This document shows positions 41,072 to 50,001 of a stretch of 64,000 nucleotides of DNA, one piece after another. The number at the start of each line of letters is the position of its first letter. Position 1 is the first letter of the stretch. The position numbers were made by a program, and so were the translations under genes. Under the pieces are notes generated by a model. It ran no database searches. It had not been told where the DNA came from and saw only the letters and a list, made by a program, of their open reading frames with translations. Origin of the DNA: Bradyrhizobium diazoefficiens (lineage in GTDB: Bacteria > Pseudomonadota > Alphaproteobacteria > Rhizobiales > Xanthobacteraceae); NCBI RefSeq assembly GCF_018131015.1, contig NZ_JAFCJJ010000003.1, forward strand, positions 1 to 64,000. The letters run 5' to 3'.

Positions 41072-43759
41072 TCAACTCGCCGCCGCGGCGATCTTCTGCC
41101 CCGGACTGGTATGACCGTAGCTGTCGTCGTCGCCGCGCTTGATCTCCGGTGGCAGCCCGGCAAAGCGCCGCAAGGCCTCGGCCATTTTCGTCCGGCCCGG
41201 GACGCCGGTAATCACCACGTCGACCATCGTAAAGGATGAGTGGAAATGGCCGTGCGCCTGAAGCTGCTCGACCGGGACGCCGGCTGATGCCATCGCCTCG
41301 GCATAGGCGATGCCCTCGTCACGCAAGGGATCGAACTCGCAGGTCGCCACGAAGGCCGGGGGCAGGCCCGCGACCTTGCCCCGTAGCGGCGAGACGCGCG
41401 GATCGGTGCGGTCGGCAGGCGAGCAATAGAGGTCCCAGAACCAGTCCATCAGCGAGCGGGTCAGGAAATAGCCGGTCGCGTTCTCGGCGTAGGAGGGACG
41501 ATCGAAGCTGCTGTCGGTGACCGGGCACACCAGGAGCTGGCCCGCGATCTGCGGTCCGCCGCGGTCGCGCGCGAGCTGGCAGGTGACGGCGGCGATGTTG
41601 CCGCCGGCGCTCCAGCCCGCCACCAGCACGGGCCCTGGCCTGCCGCCGAGTTCGGCCGCGTGCTCCGCAATCCAGCGCGTGGCCGCATAGCCGTCCTCGG
41701 CCGCGGTGGGGAAGCGGTGCTCCGGCGCGTGGCGGTAGCCGACGCTGACGAAGATCATCCCGGTCCGCCGCACCATGTCGCGGCAGAACGGCTCGTCCGA
41801 CTGTTCGTCGCCGAGCACCCAGCCCCCGCCGTGGAAATAGACCACGATCGGATGCGGTCCCGCCGCCGCGGGCTTGTACACGCGGTAGGGCAGGGGACCA
41901 TCGCTGCCGGGCAGCGTCCCGTCGACGATGTCGCCGATCGGCCGCCCTGCGGGTCGGCTCTTGTTGAACTCGTTGACGAAGGCGCGCGCACCAAACGCCC
42001 CCATCGACTCGATCGGCGGCAGGTTGAGCGTTGCGAGCAGGTTCAACACCAGCCGCACGTCAGGCTGCAGGCGCACGACCTCGCCGTCATTGCATTGCGT
42101 GGCGACGCCGGGGCCGGAGAGCTTGAAGCCGAGCATGCCGCCGTTCGTGACCTCGTCGCAGATACTGCGATAGGGGCCGACGCCGCCGGTATAGGGCATC
42201 AGCGCGTGGACTTTGCCGGGCACGTTGGCGCCTGTGTACCAGGTATTGGCGAGCCGGTGCAGCGTCAGCATCGAGCAGTCGGCCATGTGCCGGCCCCAGC
42301 CGGCCTGCGCCGCCTCGGTGGCCTCCATCGTGGTGAAGCCGGCGTCGCGCAGGGCCGTGATCCGGTCGACCACCCAGTCGACATGCTGCTCGATCGACAC
42401 CGCCATGTTCGACAGCACCGACGGGCTGCCGGGCCCCGTGATCATGAAGAAGTTCGGGAAGCCCGCGACCGTGAGCCCGAGATAGGTCTGCGGTCCCTGC
42501 GCCCAGACGTCGGAGAGCGATTTTCCGCCGCGTCCCGTGATCGGGTGCACGGCGCGGATCGCACCGGTCATGGCGTCGAAGCCGGTCGCGAACACGATGA
42601 CGTCGACGTCGAAGCTGCGGCCGTTGGTGGAGATGCCGCTCGCCGTGATTGCCTTGATCGGTTCCTGGCGCAGGTTGACCAGCGTGACGTTCGGCCGGTT
42701 GAACGTCGCGTAGTAGTTAGTGTCGAGGCAGGGACGTTTGGCGCCGAAGGGATGATCGTCCGGCATCAGCGCCGCCGCCGTTTCGGGATCCCTGACCGCG
42801 GCGCGGATCTTCTCGCGGATCAGGTCCTGGACGATCTTGTTGCCGTCGACATCGACTGCCTGGTCGGCCCAAAGCTGCGTCAGGATGTGGACGAGGTCGC
42901 CCGCCGCCCAGGCACGTTCGAACCGCTCGCGACGCTCGGCATCGCTCAACTGCCAGCTCACGGCCATCTCCTGCGGATAGGGCACGCCCGCCATCGACTG
43001 GCGCGCCTGCTCGCGATAGGCCGCGCGGTCGCCCTGCAGCAGGCTCATGCGATCGGCCGGCGGGGGGCCGTTGTGCGCGGGCAGCGCGAAATTCGGCGTG
43101 CGCTGGAACACGGTCAGATGCGCGGCCTGTTCGGCGATCAGCGGGATCGACTGGATGCCGGACGAGCCGGTGCCGATCACCGCGACGCGCTTGCCGGCGA
43201 GATTGACGCCGTCATGCGGCCAGCGGCCGGTGAAATAGATCTCGCCCTTGAAGTCCTTGACGCCGTCGATCTCGGGCGGCTTGGGCGCGGAGAGGCAGCC
43301 GGTGGCCATGATGTAATGGCGGCAGGAGACCGGCGCGCCATTGTCGGTGGCGAGCTGCCAGCGTTCGGACGCCTCGTCCCATGTGGCTCCGGTGACCTTG
43401 GTCTTGAAGCGGATGTCGGGCCTCAGACCATAGCGGTCGGCGACGAAGCCGAGATAACGCAGGATCTCGGGCTGGGTCGCGTACTTTTCCGACCAGGTCC
43501 AGGCCTTGTCGAGCTCGGGATCGAAAGTGTAGCTGTAGTCGATGGTCTGGATGTCGCAGCGCGCGCCCGGATAGCGGTTCCAGTACCAGGTTCCGCCGAC
43601 GTCACCGGCCTCTTCGAGGCCGACGGCCGAGAAGCCGGCCTTGCGCAGGCGGTGCAGAAGATAGAGGCCGGCAAAGCCCGCGCCGACGACGGCGACATCG
43701 ACCTGCTGGGATTTCGCGCTCGCGTCAGAAGCCCGTGCGGCGACCATTGCGTCCGACAT
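41072..43759 (-). CDS. Fusion of Baeyer-Villiger-type flavin monooxygenase and alpha/beta-hydrolase esterase
   Basis: This 895-residue protein joins two enzymes. Residues ~18-545 are a flavin monooxygenase: FAD motif GAGFAG (26-31), [21 protein letters not shown], fingerprint-like FTGRWPH (176-182) and NADPH motif GTGSSG (196-201). Residues ~585-895 are an HSL-type esterase: oxyanion HGGGW (His643), nucleophile Ser717 in GWSAG, and a C-terminal His region [10 protein letters not shown] Baeyer-Villiger step turns a ketone into an ester, which the second domain could hydrolyse. The canonical fingerprint ends in Trp four residues after His, while here that residue is Asn, so a related monooxygenase reaction is possible. 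The start at 43759 was chosen over 43834. Confidence 0.88.
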   Translation of the reverse strand: MSDAMVAARASDASAKSQQVDVAVVGAGFAGLYLLHRLRKAGFSAVGLEEAGDVGGTWYWNRYPGARCDIQTIDYSYTFDPELDKAWTWSEKYATQPEILRYLGFVADRYGLRPDIRFKTKVTGATWDEASERWQLATDNGAPVSCRHYIMATGCLSAPKPPEIDGVKDFKGEIYFTGRWPHDGVNLAGKRVAVIGTGSSGIQSIPLIAEQAAHLTVFQRTPNFALPAHNGPPPADRMSLLQGDRAAYREQARQSMAGVPYPQEMAVSWQLSDAERRERFERAWAAGDLVHILTQLWADQAVDVDGNKIVQDLIREKIRAAVRDPETAAALMPDDHPFGAKRPCLDTNYYATFNRPNVTLVNLRQEPIKAITASGISTNGRSFDVDVIVFATGFDAMTGAIRAVHPITGRGGKSLSDVWAQGPQTYLGLTVAGFPNFFMITGPGSPSVLSNMAVSIEQHVDWVVDRITALRDAGFTTMEATEAAQAGWGRHMADCSMLTLHRLANTWYTGANVPGKVHALMPYTGGVGPYRSICDEVTNGGMLGFKLSGPGVATQCNDGEVVRLQPDVRLVLNLLATLNLPPIESMGAFGARAFVNEFNKSRPAGRPIGDIVDGTLPGSDGPLPYRVYKPAAAGPHPIVVYFHGGGWVLGDEQSDEPFCRDMVRRTGMIFVSVGYRHAPEHRFPTAAEDGYAATRWIAEHAAELGGRPGPVLVAGWSAGGNIAAVTCQLARDRGGPQIAGQLLVCPVTDSSFDRPSYAENATGYFLTRSLMDWFWDLYCSPADRTDPRVSPLRGKVAGLPPAFVATCEFDPLRDEGIAYAEAMASAGVPVEQLQAHGHFHSSFTMVDVVITGVPGRTKMAEALRRFAGLPPEIKRGDDDSYGHTSPGQKIAAAAS

Positions 43760-43974
43760 GCATTCCTCCCGTATGTTTTGTTTGGCCGGCAGGCTATCGT
43801 CGCCGGCCCGGCTTGTCATCAGAACAAGGTGCAATCCCCGGTAGTCGTTTGTGGCGTCATTTTGGCGGCGCCAACATCGCGATGCACAATGGGCCGTGAT
43901 TGCCCGGGGCTAATCAACTACGTTCCGTCTGTGTATGCTTGCGGTTACAAGCCACGCGTACCCGGCCGGGCGTC

Positions 43975-44184
43975 ATGACAGAGTTGAGTGAGCGGACAAA
44001 AGCGAACATGGACGTCGTCCTGGAGGAGACGTGCCGCCAGTTGCCGCATGGCGGCGACCACGACAGCCGCAGGTTCATCGCCGAACGCCTGATCGAGGCG
44101 GCGCAATCCGGCCATTCGACGCTCGGCGAGCTCGGCATCATCGCACGGCGTGCGCTGGCGGAGATCATCGCCAAAGGTGGGTAG
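43975..44184 (+). CDS. Small conserved-looking hypothetical protein
   Basis: A 69-residue helical protein reads MTELSERTKANMDVVLEETC and contains HDSRRFIAERLIEAAQSGHSTL and a final ALAEIIAKGG. No signal or membrane segment is seen. I recognise no named domain. The ATG at 43975 gives a sensible N-terminus, whereas the frame upstream is Cys/Arg-rich and unlike protein. It lies divergent from the fusion gene and 88 bases before the carboxylesterase-like gene. Confidence 0.6.
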   Translation: MTELSERTKANMDVVLEETCRQLPHGGDHDSRRFIAERLIEAAQSGHSTLGELGIIARRALAEIIAKGG

Positions 44185-44272
44185 AGGCGGTTAGTGCAGC
44201 CACGAGGCTTGCCCCGCCGGCGGCCGCGGACGTAACCTCCGAGGGAACCTGTCCGCGTATCGAGATCCCGGG

Positions 44273-45736
44273 ATGCGGTGCCTGCTGGCGCTTGTTGCGG
44301 CTTCCGCCGTTCTCTGCTGCGCCGTTGCGGCGCAGACGGTCGGCCAGTTTCCGTTTGCGTTGACCCGCGAAGGCCAGATGCTCGGCGCTGTCGAAGGCGA
44401 GGTGGCGTCCTTCAAGGGGCTCGCTTATGCGGCGCCGCCGGCCGGTGAGTTGCGCTGGCGTCCGCCGCAGGCCCTGCCCGAGAGTTCGGAGATGAGCACG
44501 GCCTACGACTACGGCGCGCCGTGCCTGCAGCCGTCGCTGCCGGCCGCACGCGAGGCTTGCCTCACGCTCAACGTATTCCGTCCCTTCGGCGTCGACGGGC
44601 CGCTGCCGGTGATGGTGTTCGTCCATGGCGGCGGTTTCGTTACCGGCACGGCCAACGATCCATTGTTCGACGGCGCGAAGCTCGCGCAGGCCGGGCTCAT
44701 CGTCGTGACCGTGAACTATCGTCTCGGCGCGCTCGGCTTTCTCATGCATCCCGCGCTGTCGGACGGCGGCTCCGGCAATTTCGGCCTGATGGACCAGATC
44801 GCCGCGCTACGCTGGGTGCACGACAACATTGCGGCCTTCGGTGGCGATCCCGGAAACGTCACCTTGTTCGGCAACGGCACTGGGGCGACGTCGATCGCGC
44901 TGCTGATGCTGTGCGCCCAGTCGCGCGATCTGTTTCAGAAAGCCATTCTGCAATCGCTGCCCGGACGCGCGCGCCTGCTCTCGTCGGAGGAGGCCGCGGT
45001 CGTTGGCCGACAGTTTGTTGCCGCGCTCGGCGAGACCTCGGATGGGCGCCCCGCTGAACCTGCGCGTCTGCTCGCCACGGCAAAACGCCTGCGGGACAAA
45101 TCGCCGCGCAGCTTCGCGCCGGCGCTGGATGGAAACCTGGTGACGGAAGACATCGCCGCGGGATTTTCGGCCGGACATGAGAGCCGCATTCCACTGATCA
45201 TCGGCTCGAACGACGACGAGACCCAGTTCGACAGCGCGCTGGAGATCAAGGAGGCGCTGTCATCCTCGGGCGAAAGCATCGACGAGTTGCACCGGCTCTA
45301 TTCCGATGCCGCCAACCCGATCGACCTTGCGGCCAGCCTCTATACCGACAAGGTCTTTTCCGAGCCGGCGCGAATGCTCGCCCGCCTTCATGCCGCAAAC
45401 GGCGCACCGACCTTCCGCTATCGCTTTGCCTATGTGCCCGAGGCCCGGCGCGGCAATCCCGACGATGGCCACGGGCGCGAGCTGCAGTTCATCTTCGGCG
45501 TAGAGGGCGTGCCGGGTGCCGGCATCTTCTCGCGCAGGGATCGCGAGGTCGCGCACCGCATGCGCGCCTACTGGATCAATTTTGCCAGGAGCGGCGATCC
45601 CAACGACGGCGAGCTGCCGCATTGGGATAGAGCCGTGGACAGCGACCGTCTGCTGCTGATCACGAACGATCGCATGGCGAGCGGCGACGACCCCTGGTCG
45701 GAGCGCCTCGACCGGCTCGCGCGCGAAAAGAATTGA
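44273..45736 (+). CDS. Carboxylesterase-type B homologue lacking the catalytic serine
   Basis: This 487-residue exported protein (signal peptide, cleavage near AVAAQ) has the type B fold: FKGLAYAAPPAGELRWRPP, CLTLNVFRP, the oxyanion loop FVHGGGF, and NYRLGALGF. The nucleophile elbow, normally FGESAG, reads FGNGTG (residues 199-204), so the position of Ser is Gly202. The acid region (SNDDE) and a His context (GHGRELQFIFG) remain. It is full length with no frameshift, so it is probably a non-catalytic binding protein or has a changed chemistry, not a decayed gene. Confidence 0.85.
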   Translation: MRCLLALVAASAVLCCAVAAQTVGQFPFALTREGQMLGAVEGEVASFKGLAYAAPPAGELRWRPPQALPESSEMSTAYDYGAPCLQPSLPAAREACLTLNVFRPFGVDGPLPVMVFVHGGGFVTGTANDPLFDGAKLAQAGLIVVTVNYRLGALGFLMHPALSDGGSGNFGLMDQIAALRWVHDNIAAFGGDPGNVTLFGNGTGATSIALLMLCAQSRDLFQKAILQSLPGRARLLSSEEAAVVGRQFVAALGETSDGRPAEPARLLATAKRLRDKSPRSFAPALDGNLVTEDIAAGFSAGHESRIPLIIGSNDDETQFDSALEIKEALSSSGESIDELHRLYSDAANPIDLAASLYTDKVFSEPARMLARLHAANGAPTFRYRFAYVPEARRGNPDDGHGRELQFIFGVEGVPGAGIFSRRDREVAHRMRAYWINFARSGDPNDGELPHWDRAVDSDRLLLITNDRMASGDDPWSERLDRLAREKN

Positions 45737-45743
45737 GTTGGAC

Positions 45744-45923
45744 TTAGGCCGCGAGCTCGACGCGGGGTGCCGGCGTCAGCCGGTCTTCCTCCAGATAGTC
45801 CATCGCGCCGTCCTTCTCGACGGCGTAGAACTGGGTGCCTTCCCTCGACTTGAAGGCGGCGCGGACGACGCCGCGGCGGCCCTTGTCACTGTTGACGACG
45901 TCCCCCAGCGAAAACTTCCTCAT
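45744..45923 (-). CDS. Small hypothetical protein, 59 residues
   Basis: This minus-strand gene reads MRKFSLGDVVNSDKGRRGVV and AVEKDGAMDYLEEDRLTPAP. It looks like a small beta-barrel, KOW/SH3-like protein (GDVV...G..G.V...). No membrane segment is seen. It is convergent with the carboxylesterase-like gene (7 bases) and divergent from the DODA gene. Function is unknown. Confidence 0.65.
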   Translation of the reverse strand: MRKFSLGDVVNSDKGRRGVVRAAFKSREGTQFYAVEKDGAMDYLEEDRLTPAPRVELAA

Positions 45924-46091
45924 CGTACGTCCCTGTCTTCTGGCCGACTGCTTCGACCACGGGCGGGATTCTGCGAGGCAAATCGTTAACGGCTTGCTAA
46001 CCAAGACGGTTTGCCTATGCTCGGCGCCGATCGCGCGGGCGTTTTCGCGCGCGCCTGTTGCCGACGAGACGAACATGACGAGACGAATGCC

Positions 46092-46883
46092 ATGACGCGA
46101 TTTCCAACCTTCTTCCTGTCGCACGGCGGCGGACCGTGGCCGTTCATGGAGGACCGGCGGGTGCAATATGCGAAGACGGCCGAGGAGTTTCGCCGGCTGC
46201 CGCAGCTTCTGCCGGCGCGGCCGAAGGCCGTGCTCGTCATCACCGGCCACTGGGAGGCCGACGCGTTCACGGTCTCGACCTCGGCGCATCCGCCGATGGT
46301 GTACGACTATTACGGCTTTCCCGAGCACACCTATCAGCTCAAATATCCCGCGCCGGGCGATCCCGCGCTGGCTGCGCAGGTGAAGGCGCTGCTCGCGGTG
46401 GCCGGCCTCGACTGCCGGGAAGACGCCAATCAGGGTTTTGATCACGGCACCTTCGTGCCGCTCGGATTGATGTATCCGAACGCCGACATGCCGATCGTGC
46501 TGTTGTCGCTGAAGTCGAGCTACGATGCGGCCGAGCACATCAGGGTCGGGCAGGCGATCGCCGCGCTGCGCGACCAGGGCATCCTGATCGTCGGCAGCGG
46601 GCTCACCTATCACAACATGCGCGGCTTCAACCGCGCGGAGTCCAGGCCCGTCTCCTATGATTTCGAGGCCTATCTGAACGAGGCGATCAGCGCGGGCGAT
46701 GCGCGCCGCAACGCGATGCTGGTGGACTGGGAGAAGGCGCCGAGCGCGCGCCTGGCCCATCCCCGCGAGGACCATCTGCTGCCGTTGATGGTGGCGGCTG
46801 GCGCCGCCGGCCATGACACCGGCCGCCGCGTCTTCGTTGACGAGGTCTCACAGGTCGCGATGGCGTCGTACGTGTTTGGTTGA
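46092..46883 (+). CDS. DODA-type extradiol dioxygenase family protein
   Basis: This 263-residue LigB-superfamily protein has the metal-ligand contexts FLSHGGGPWPF (His near residue 11), VITGHWEAD (His), and GFDHGTFVPL (His), plus VGSGLTYHNMR. Relatives open catechol-type rings (4,5-DOPA dioxygenase in plants, YgiD in bacteria), using Zn or Fe. Substrate is unknown here. The ATG at 46092 gives the family-typical N-terminus; the upstream in-frame 46011 start is unlikely. Confidence 0.87.
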   Translation: MTRFPTFFLSHGGGPWPFMEDRRVQYAKTAEEFRRLPQLLPARPKAVLVITGHWEADAFTVSTSAHPPMVYDYYGFPEHTYQLKYPAPGDPALAAQVKALLAVAGLDCREDANQGFDHGTFVPLGLMYPNADMPIVLLSLKSSYDAAEHIRVGQAIAALRDQGILIVGSGLTYHNMRGFNRAESRPVSYDFEAYLNEAISAGDARRNAMLVDWEKAPSARLAHPREDHLLPLMVAAGAAGHDTGRRVFVDEVSQVAMASYVFG

Positions 46884-46905
46884 TGCCCCGGCACGACTCA
46901 AACTT

Positions 46906-47022
46906 GCGAAAACAACCCCATGCACTGATTCCGGGCCCAGCAATTAAAATGGCTTAGCAGGGTGCTTTTGTCTGCCCGACAGGCACCCTCGCGACGTATG
47001 ACACGTCGGGCAAAACGGGAGC
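46906..47022. repeat. Dispersed repeat, copy 2
   Basis: The left end GCGAAAACAACCCCATGCAC (46906-46925) is identical to copy 1, and the right end (46999-47022) differs from it by one base. The interior is different and includes a hairpin AGGGTGC...GCACCCT at 46960-46988. It lies between the convergent DODA and SemiSWEET genes. Confidence 0.7.
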
Positions 47023-47063
47023 GGAATTCGATCAGGCAGCGGTCGCCACGCGATCGCACGGCC

Positions 47064-47324
47064 TCACCCATATTTCAGCTTCATCACCAGAATGCCGCCG
47101 GCGAGCAGCATGGTGATGGCGTTGGCGGCGACCAGCGGCGCATCGCCTGAGAGCAGGCCGTAGACCAACCACAGCGCGAGGCCGAGCAGCATGACCAGGA
47201 ACATGCCGAGCGAGATGTCGCGCGCCGAACGGGTCCTCCAGACCTTGATGAATTGCGGCGCGTAGGCGACGGTGGTGCAGGTCGCGGCGGCAAAGCCGAG
47301 CAGCTTGATCATGAACGGTTCCAT
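47064..47324 (-). CDS. SemiSWEET-type sugar transporter
   Basis: This 86-residue protein forms one three-helix MtN3/PQ-loop unit, with TVAYAPQFIKVWRTRSARDIS (PQ motif) and LWLVYGLLSGD. Bacterial SemiSWEETs work as dimers that pass sugars across the inner membrane. The ATG at 47324 was chosen over an upstream frame that adds a Cys/Arg-rich, unlikely N-terminus. The bases from 47325 to 47500 hold no gene I can support. Confidence 0.88.
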   Translation of the reverse strand: MEPFMIKLLGFAAATCTTVAYAPQFIKVWRTRSARDISLGMFLVMLLGLALWLVYGLLSGDAPLVAANAITMLLAGGILVMKLKYG

Positions 47325-47500
47325 GCCGGCTCTATAGCATGGATTCGACGTTGTCCTGCGCCCGCAACAGGGCATCTACTCATAAACCTAGTATGCACGT
47401 GCTGGAGGGATGTCCGCTATACCCTCAAAGGTGTTCATCGCCGGCGCAAGAAGGGATGTCAGCCAAGGGCCAGAAGCCGACCTAAACCACCTGTCTCGTC

Positions 47501-47695
47501 TCACAACGGAGCGCCAAAACCTATCTTGCGGCAAGCCATCCACAAACGATGCAGATCGTCGTCTGATGGAGCCTCCGAATGCTCCATGCCGGTTTCGATG
47601 CACTCTTTCTTCAGTGCCCTGTATTGCGGTGATCCGTAGAAATAGAGGCCTACAAGCATGGCGACCACCACGCCTACCATCATAGCGCGCCTCAT
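47501..47695 (-). CDS. Small single-span membrane protein
   Basis: A 64-residue protein has an N-terminal helix (MRRAMMVGVVVAMLVGLYFY) followed by a soluble charged part with two cysteines (KKECIETG and WMACRKIG). It begins 12 bases after the DUF2158-like gene on the same strand. Function is unknown. Confidence 0.5.
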   Translation of the reverse strand: MRRAMMVGVVVAMLVGLYFYGSPQYRALKKECIETGMEHSEAPSDDDLHRLWMACRKIGFGAPL

Positions 47696-47707
47696 TCGCC
47701 TTCCCCG

Positions 47708-47938
47708 TCAGTCACGGAGTTCATTGTCGTAGCTTCGTGGAGAGCCGTCGGCGTGGACCGTTTGCAAGTCCAAAGCAGGAAAGGTGGCGGCCTGCTTGAT
47801 GCGGTCCACAACCCATACGCAATCACATGGGTAGTTGCTGCGGTTAGACAGCCACAAATGCTCGGGCCATACCCGCTCAATCATCATAATAGGGCCGCCG
47901 CTCTTATGCGTTACGAGATTTCCGGGTCTAAGGCGCAT
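47708..47938 (-). CDS. DUF2158/YodC-like small protein
   Basis: A 76-residue protein has the N-terminal pattern LRPGNLVTHKSGGPIMMIERV, as in DUF2158/YodC proteins (a small beta domain), and a further CDCVWVVDRIKQAATFPALDL. Function is unknown. It forms a likely two-gene unit with the membrane protein at 47501. The region has lower GC than the flanks. Confidence 0.6.
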   Translation of the reverse strand: MRLRPGNLVTHKSGGPIMMIERVWPEHLWLSNRSNYPCDCVWVVDRIKQAATFPALDLQTVHADGSPRSYDNELRD

Positions 47939-48029
47939 GACTGCTAACTTACTTACACCACGTCAACGTGCTCTTTCCCCGTCCAGCCGAAAACGGCCGC
48001 GCTCGCTTAAGACGTTGACAACCATGTGC

Positions 48030-48044
48030 GTCCGCAATGGGTCC
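48030..48044 (+). repeat. GTCCG-GGGTC motif, copy 1
   Basis: GTCCGCAATGGGTCC is the first of five related motifs within 2 kb (consensus GTCYGYWHYGGGTCA). It lies in a spacer (47939-48147) with no gene. Confidence 0.45.
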
Positions 48045-48147
48045 TCGGCGGGCGTTAGCCGGGAGGTCTGGTTTGCTCCGATGAGCGGACAGCGTCGGCT
48101 TGATCGCTGACGTCCGAAAAGGGCCACAAGCAGACCCGATCGGGTAC

Positions 48148-48642
48148 TTAGGGTTTGGTCCACTCCGGGCCAGTACCTGTAAGGCGGCACTCGCGGACAC
48201 CAAACTCGTTTTTCACGCACTTTGCGGTACTAAAAATGTCCGTTTGCTTTTGCGAGAATTCTTTGGACCACGCTCGCATGTCAGCCCTCTCGATTGCCTC
48301 TAACATAACTCCGCGCTGAGGATCGTCACGAAGCTTTCCGAGGACAATACCCTGTCCGATGCCAACGCGGGTGCAGCCTCCTTTGTAGACAAATATCCTC
48401 AAGTACTTGGCGACTGATCCCTTGATCACTCGATCAACCCGCGCGTTCATAAGGACCATCTGATCGCCACGGGCGTCGCCCACTTGCGTCTGGTCATAGA
48501 TCGTCGCTTCTATGACGACCGATGCGTCGATGTCGGTCGGAACGTGCTCGAATAAAATGCCTCGTTCTGTACTTGGCGTGCAGGCAACTGCGCTGGTGCA
48601 AGCAACGCAATAAACGGTCAAGCAGAGCGCCCATGCACGCAT
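48148..48642 (-). CDS. Secreted hypothetical protein, 164 residues
   Basis: The ATG at 48642 opens a signal peptide (MRAWALCLTVYCVACTSAVA) with a Cys-rich end. The mature part includes DIDASVVIEATIYDQTQVGDARG, a VDRVIKGSVAKYLRIFVYKGGC segment and GIGQGIVLGKLRDDP. This looks like a small beta-sandwich envelope protein. I do not recognise the family. A longer frame begins at 48681 but adds nothing signal-like. Confidence 0.6.
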   Translation of the reverse strand: MRAWALCLTVYCVACTSAVACTPSTERGILFEHVPTDIDASVVIEATIYDQTQVGDARGDQMVLMNARVDRVIKGSVAKYLRIFVYKGGCTRVGIGQGIVLGKLRDDPQRGVMLEAIERADMRAWSKEFSQKQTDIFSTAKCVKNEFGVRECRLTGTGPEWTKP

Positions 48643-48692
48643 ATCGGCAAGCCTGTCGTTAACATTGCACGACGATGCCAACTATCAGCGAA

Positions 48693-48714
48693 GTCTGCAA
48701 TGGGTCACAAGCGG
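48693..48714 (+). repeat. GTCTG-GGGTC motif, copy 2
   Basis: GTCTGCAATGGGTCACAAGC lies upstream of the secreted protein gene. It is followed by GCGG, the complement of the CCGC in the first half. Confidence 0.45.
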
Positions 48715-48790
48715 TCCTATGGCGATGACGCTCGACGGGTCGCCTAAGGGCCAGCAGGCGACATGGCTACGCTTGAAGGATGTGCGGTCT

Positions 48791-48970
48791 TCACCGCGTG
48801 ATGTAAAGCAGTACAAGAAAGCCCGCTATCAAAATCAGGTCGATGCTGTACAGCATTTTGTCAACGACAGCATAGGTCTTTGGGAAGCGCCGCTTGGCAG
48901 CTCGTCCAATGCAAAACGCCGTCACAGCGAGCCCAACGAAAATGCATAAGCCGGTCAGGAGCGTCCACAT
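48791..48970 (-). CDS. Two-helix membrane microprotein, 59 residues
   Basis: A minus-strand frame from ATG 48970 reads MWTLLTGLCIFVGLAVTAFC, then a basic loop IGRAAKRRFPK, then a second helix LILIAGFLVLLYITR. Two transmembrane helices with a positive loop make chance unlikely. AGGAG is present but only one base before the ATG. A plus-strand frame across the same bases looks like a shadow. Function is unknown. Confidence 0.55.
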   Translation of the reverse strand: MWTLLTGLCIFVGLAVTAFCIGRAAKRRFPKTYAVVDKMLYSIDLILIAGFLVLLYITR

Positions 48971-49006
48971 GCTCCTAGGGATACAGGCAAATTTGTTGAA
49001 CGAAAA

Positions 49007-49029
49007 GTCCGCTTCGGGTCACAGGCGGA
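49007..49029 (+). repeat. GTCCG-GGGTCA motif, copy 3
   Basis: GTCCGCTTCGGGTCACAGGC followed by GGA has self-complementary GTCCGC/GGCGGA ends. It is in the gene-free spacer 48971-49171, followed by a hairpin AAGTCCG...CGGACTT at 49051-49078. Confidence 0.5.
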
Positions 49030-49171
49030 AGAAACCGGGTTGAGCATATTAAGTCCGCTATGCCCACTAAACGGACTTCAACAACGGGCGTCGCCACTTC
49101 GCTGATGGTCCAACAGCCGACATCGAAGGCTTGTCCTGACATGAAAAGTCCGCCAGACTAGCCTTATCGAC

Positions 49172-49450
49172 ATGAGAAAAATCTACGCATCCGTTGATCT
49201 TCCTGACGACGCCGGTCTTTTGGTCGTCTTTGAGTGGGGCCCGGGTGCTGAGCGCGATGAGAATTTGGTGTGTTTTGAACCTGACGGGCGCGTGAGGTGG
49301 AAGGCGACGCTTCCCACGAGCAACGCGGGCGATTGCTTTGTCGGTGTAGCCCTTGAAGGCGATCTGATCCGAGCCAACAGCATGAGTTGTTATGCCGTTT
49401 GGCTTGATCCGAGGACGGGTGAGGTGGTTGCTACACAATTCACAAAATGA
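49172..49450 (+). CDS. Hypothetical protein, 92 residues
   Basis: The protein reads MRKIYASVDLPDDAGLLVVF and contains ENLVCFEPDGRVRWKATLPTS and DLIRANSMSCYAVWLDPRTGEV. It looks like an all-beta domain with two repeat-like blades (FEPDGRV, LDPRTGEV), as in single WD/PQQ-like units. No signal peptide is visible. Function is unknown. Confidence 0.6.
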   Translation: MRKIYASVDLPDDAGLLVVFEWGPGAERDENLVCFEPDGRVRWKATLPTSNAGDCFVGVALEGDLIRANSMSCYAVWLDPRTGEVVATQFTK

Positions 49451-49475
49451 CGGAGCGCATCGCTTTTGATCGGAT

Positions 49476-49490
49476 GTCCGCTCCGGGTCA
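49476..49490 (+). repeat. GTCCG-GGGTCA motif, copy 4
   Basis: GTCCGCTCCGGGTCA lies 26 bases after the previous gene, in the spacer before the two-helix membrane protein gene. Confidence 0.5.
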
Positions 49491-49651
49491 ATCCCGAAAG
49501 TCGGAGCCAGCACGAAACATGTCCGGTCTGCCCCAGATAGCCGACATATAGGCGAACGTTAATTTTCATCGCTGAGGGCCAGAAGGCGACGTCGCAGCAT
49601 TCATCAGGTATGAATGAGGTCGTGAACGAAGTAGCGATGAGGATTGCGCTG

Positions 49652-49927
49652 ATGTCCAATTTCAGCCGCCGATATCTCTGGGTACTTTTCGCTCTGTGTT
49701 GCGCGAACGTCTTGGCCTATTTCATTGTTTCTTTCGGGATCGGTGGAGATGCCCTCAAAGGTAAGGTGATTGATGGTCACTTCTATGTCCGGCACCAAGG
49801 AGAGTTTGTCGAGGTAAGTGAGGCCACATACACTTACGCCCGATGGCATGGGACCAGCCTTTTCCTCACGCTTCCATTGATCGGTTTGATCGGATATCGG
49901 CTCAAGACGGCGAAGAGGGGAAGATGA
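49652..49927 (+). CDS. Two-helix membrane protein, 91 residues
   Basis: From ATG 49652 it reads MSNFSRRYLWVLFALCCANV with helix 1, then a soluble loop VIDGHFYVRHQGEFVEVSEATY, then helix 2 (LFLTLPLIGLIGY) and a basic tail. In-frame ATGs at 49610 and 49637 are alternatives; GAGG lies before 49652. Function is unknown. Confidence 0.6.
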   Translation: MSNFSRRYLWVLFALCCANVLAYFIVSFGIGGDALKGKVIDGHFYVRHQGEFVEVSEATYTYARWHGTSLFLTLPLIGLIGYRLKTAKRGR

Positions 49928-50001
49928 CCTGTCAAGGTCATCGGCGCGATCTGGCTAGGCGGGCTTAGGCGCGGCACGCACCACTCTCGTACCGATGCGA
50001 G

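Noticed and set aside
41660..43978. 772-codon plus-strand open frame over the monooxygenase-esterase gene
   Set aside because: Antisense shadow; no recognisable domain and a shadow-type composition.
48665..48949. 94-codon plus-strand frame in the islet
   Set aside because: Contains a repeat motif and no structured pattern; the minus-strand frame at 48791-48970 encodes two clear membrane helices.
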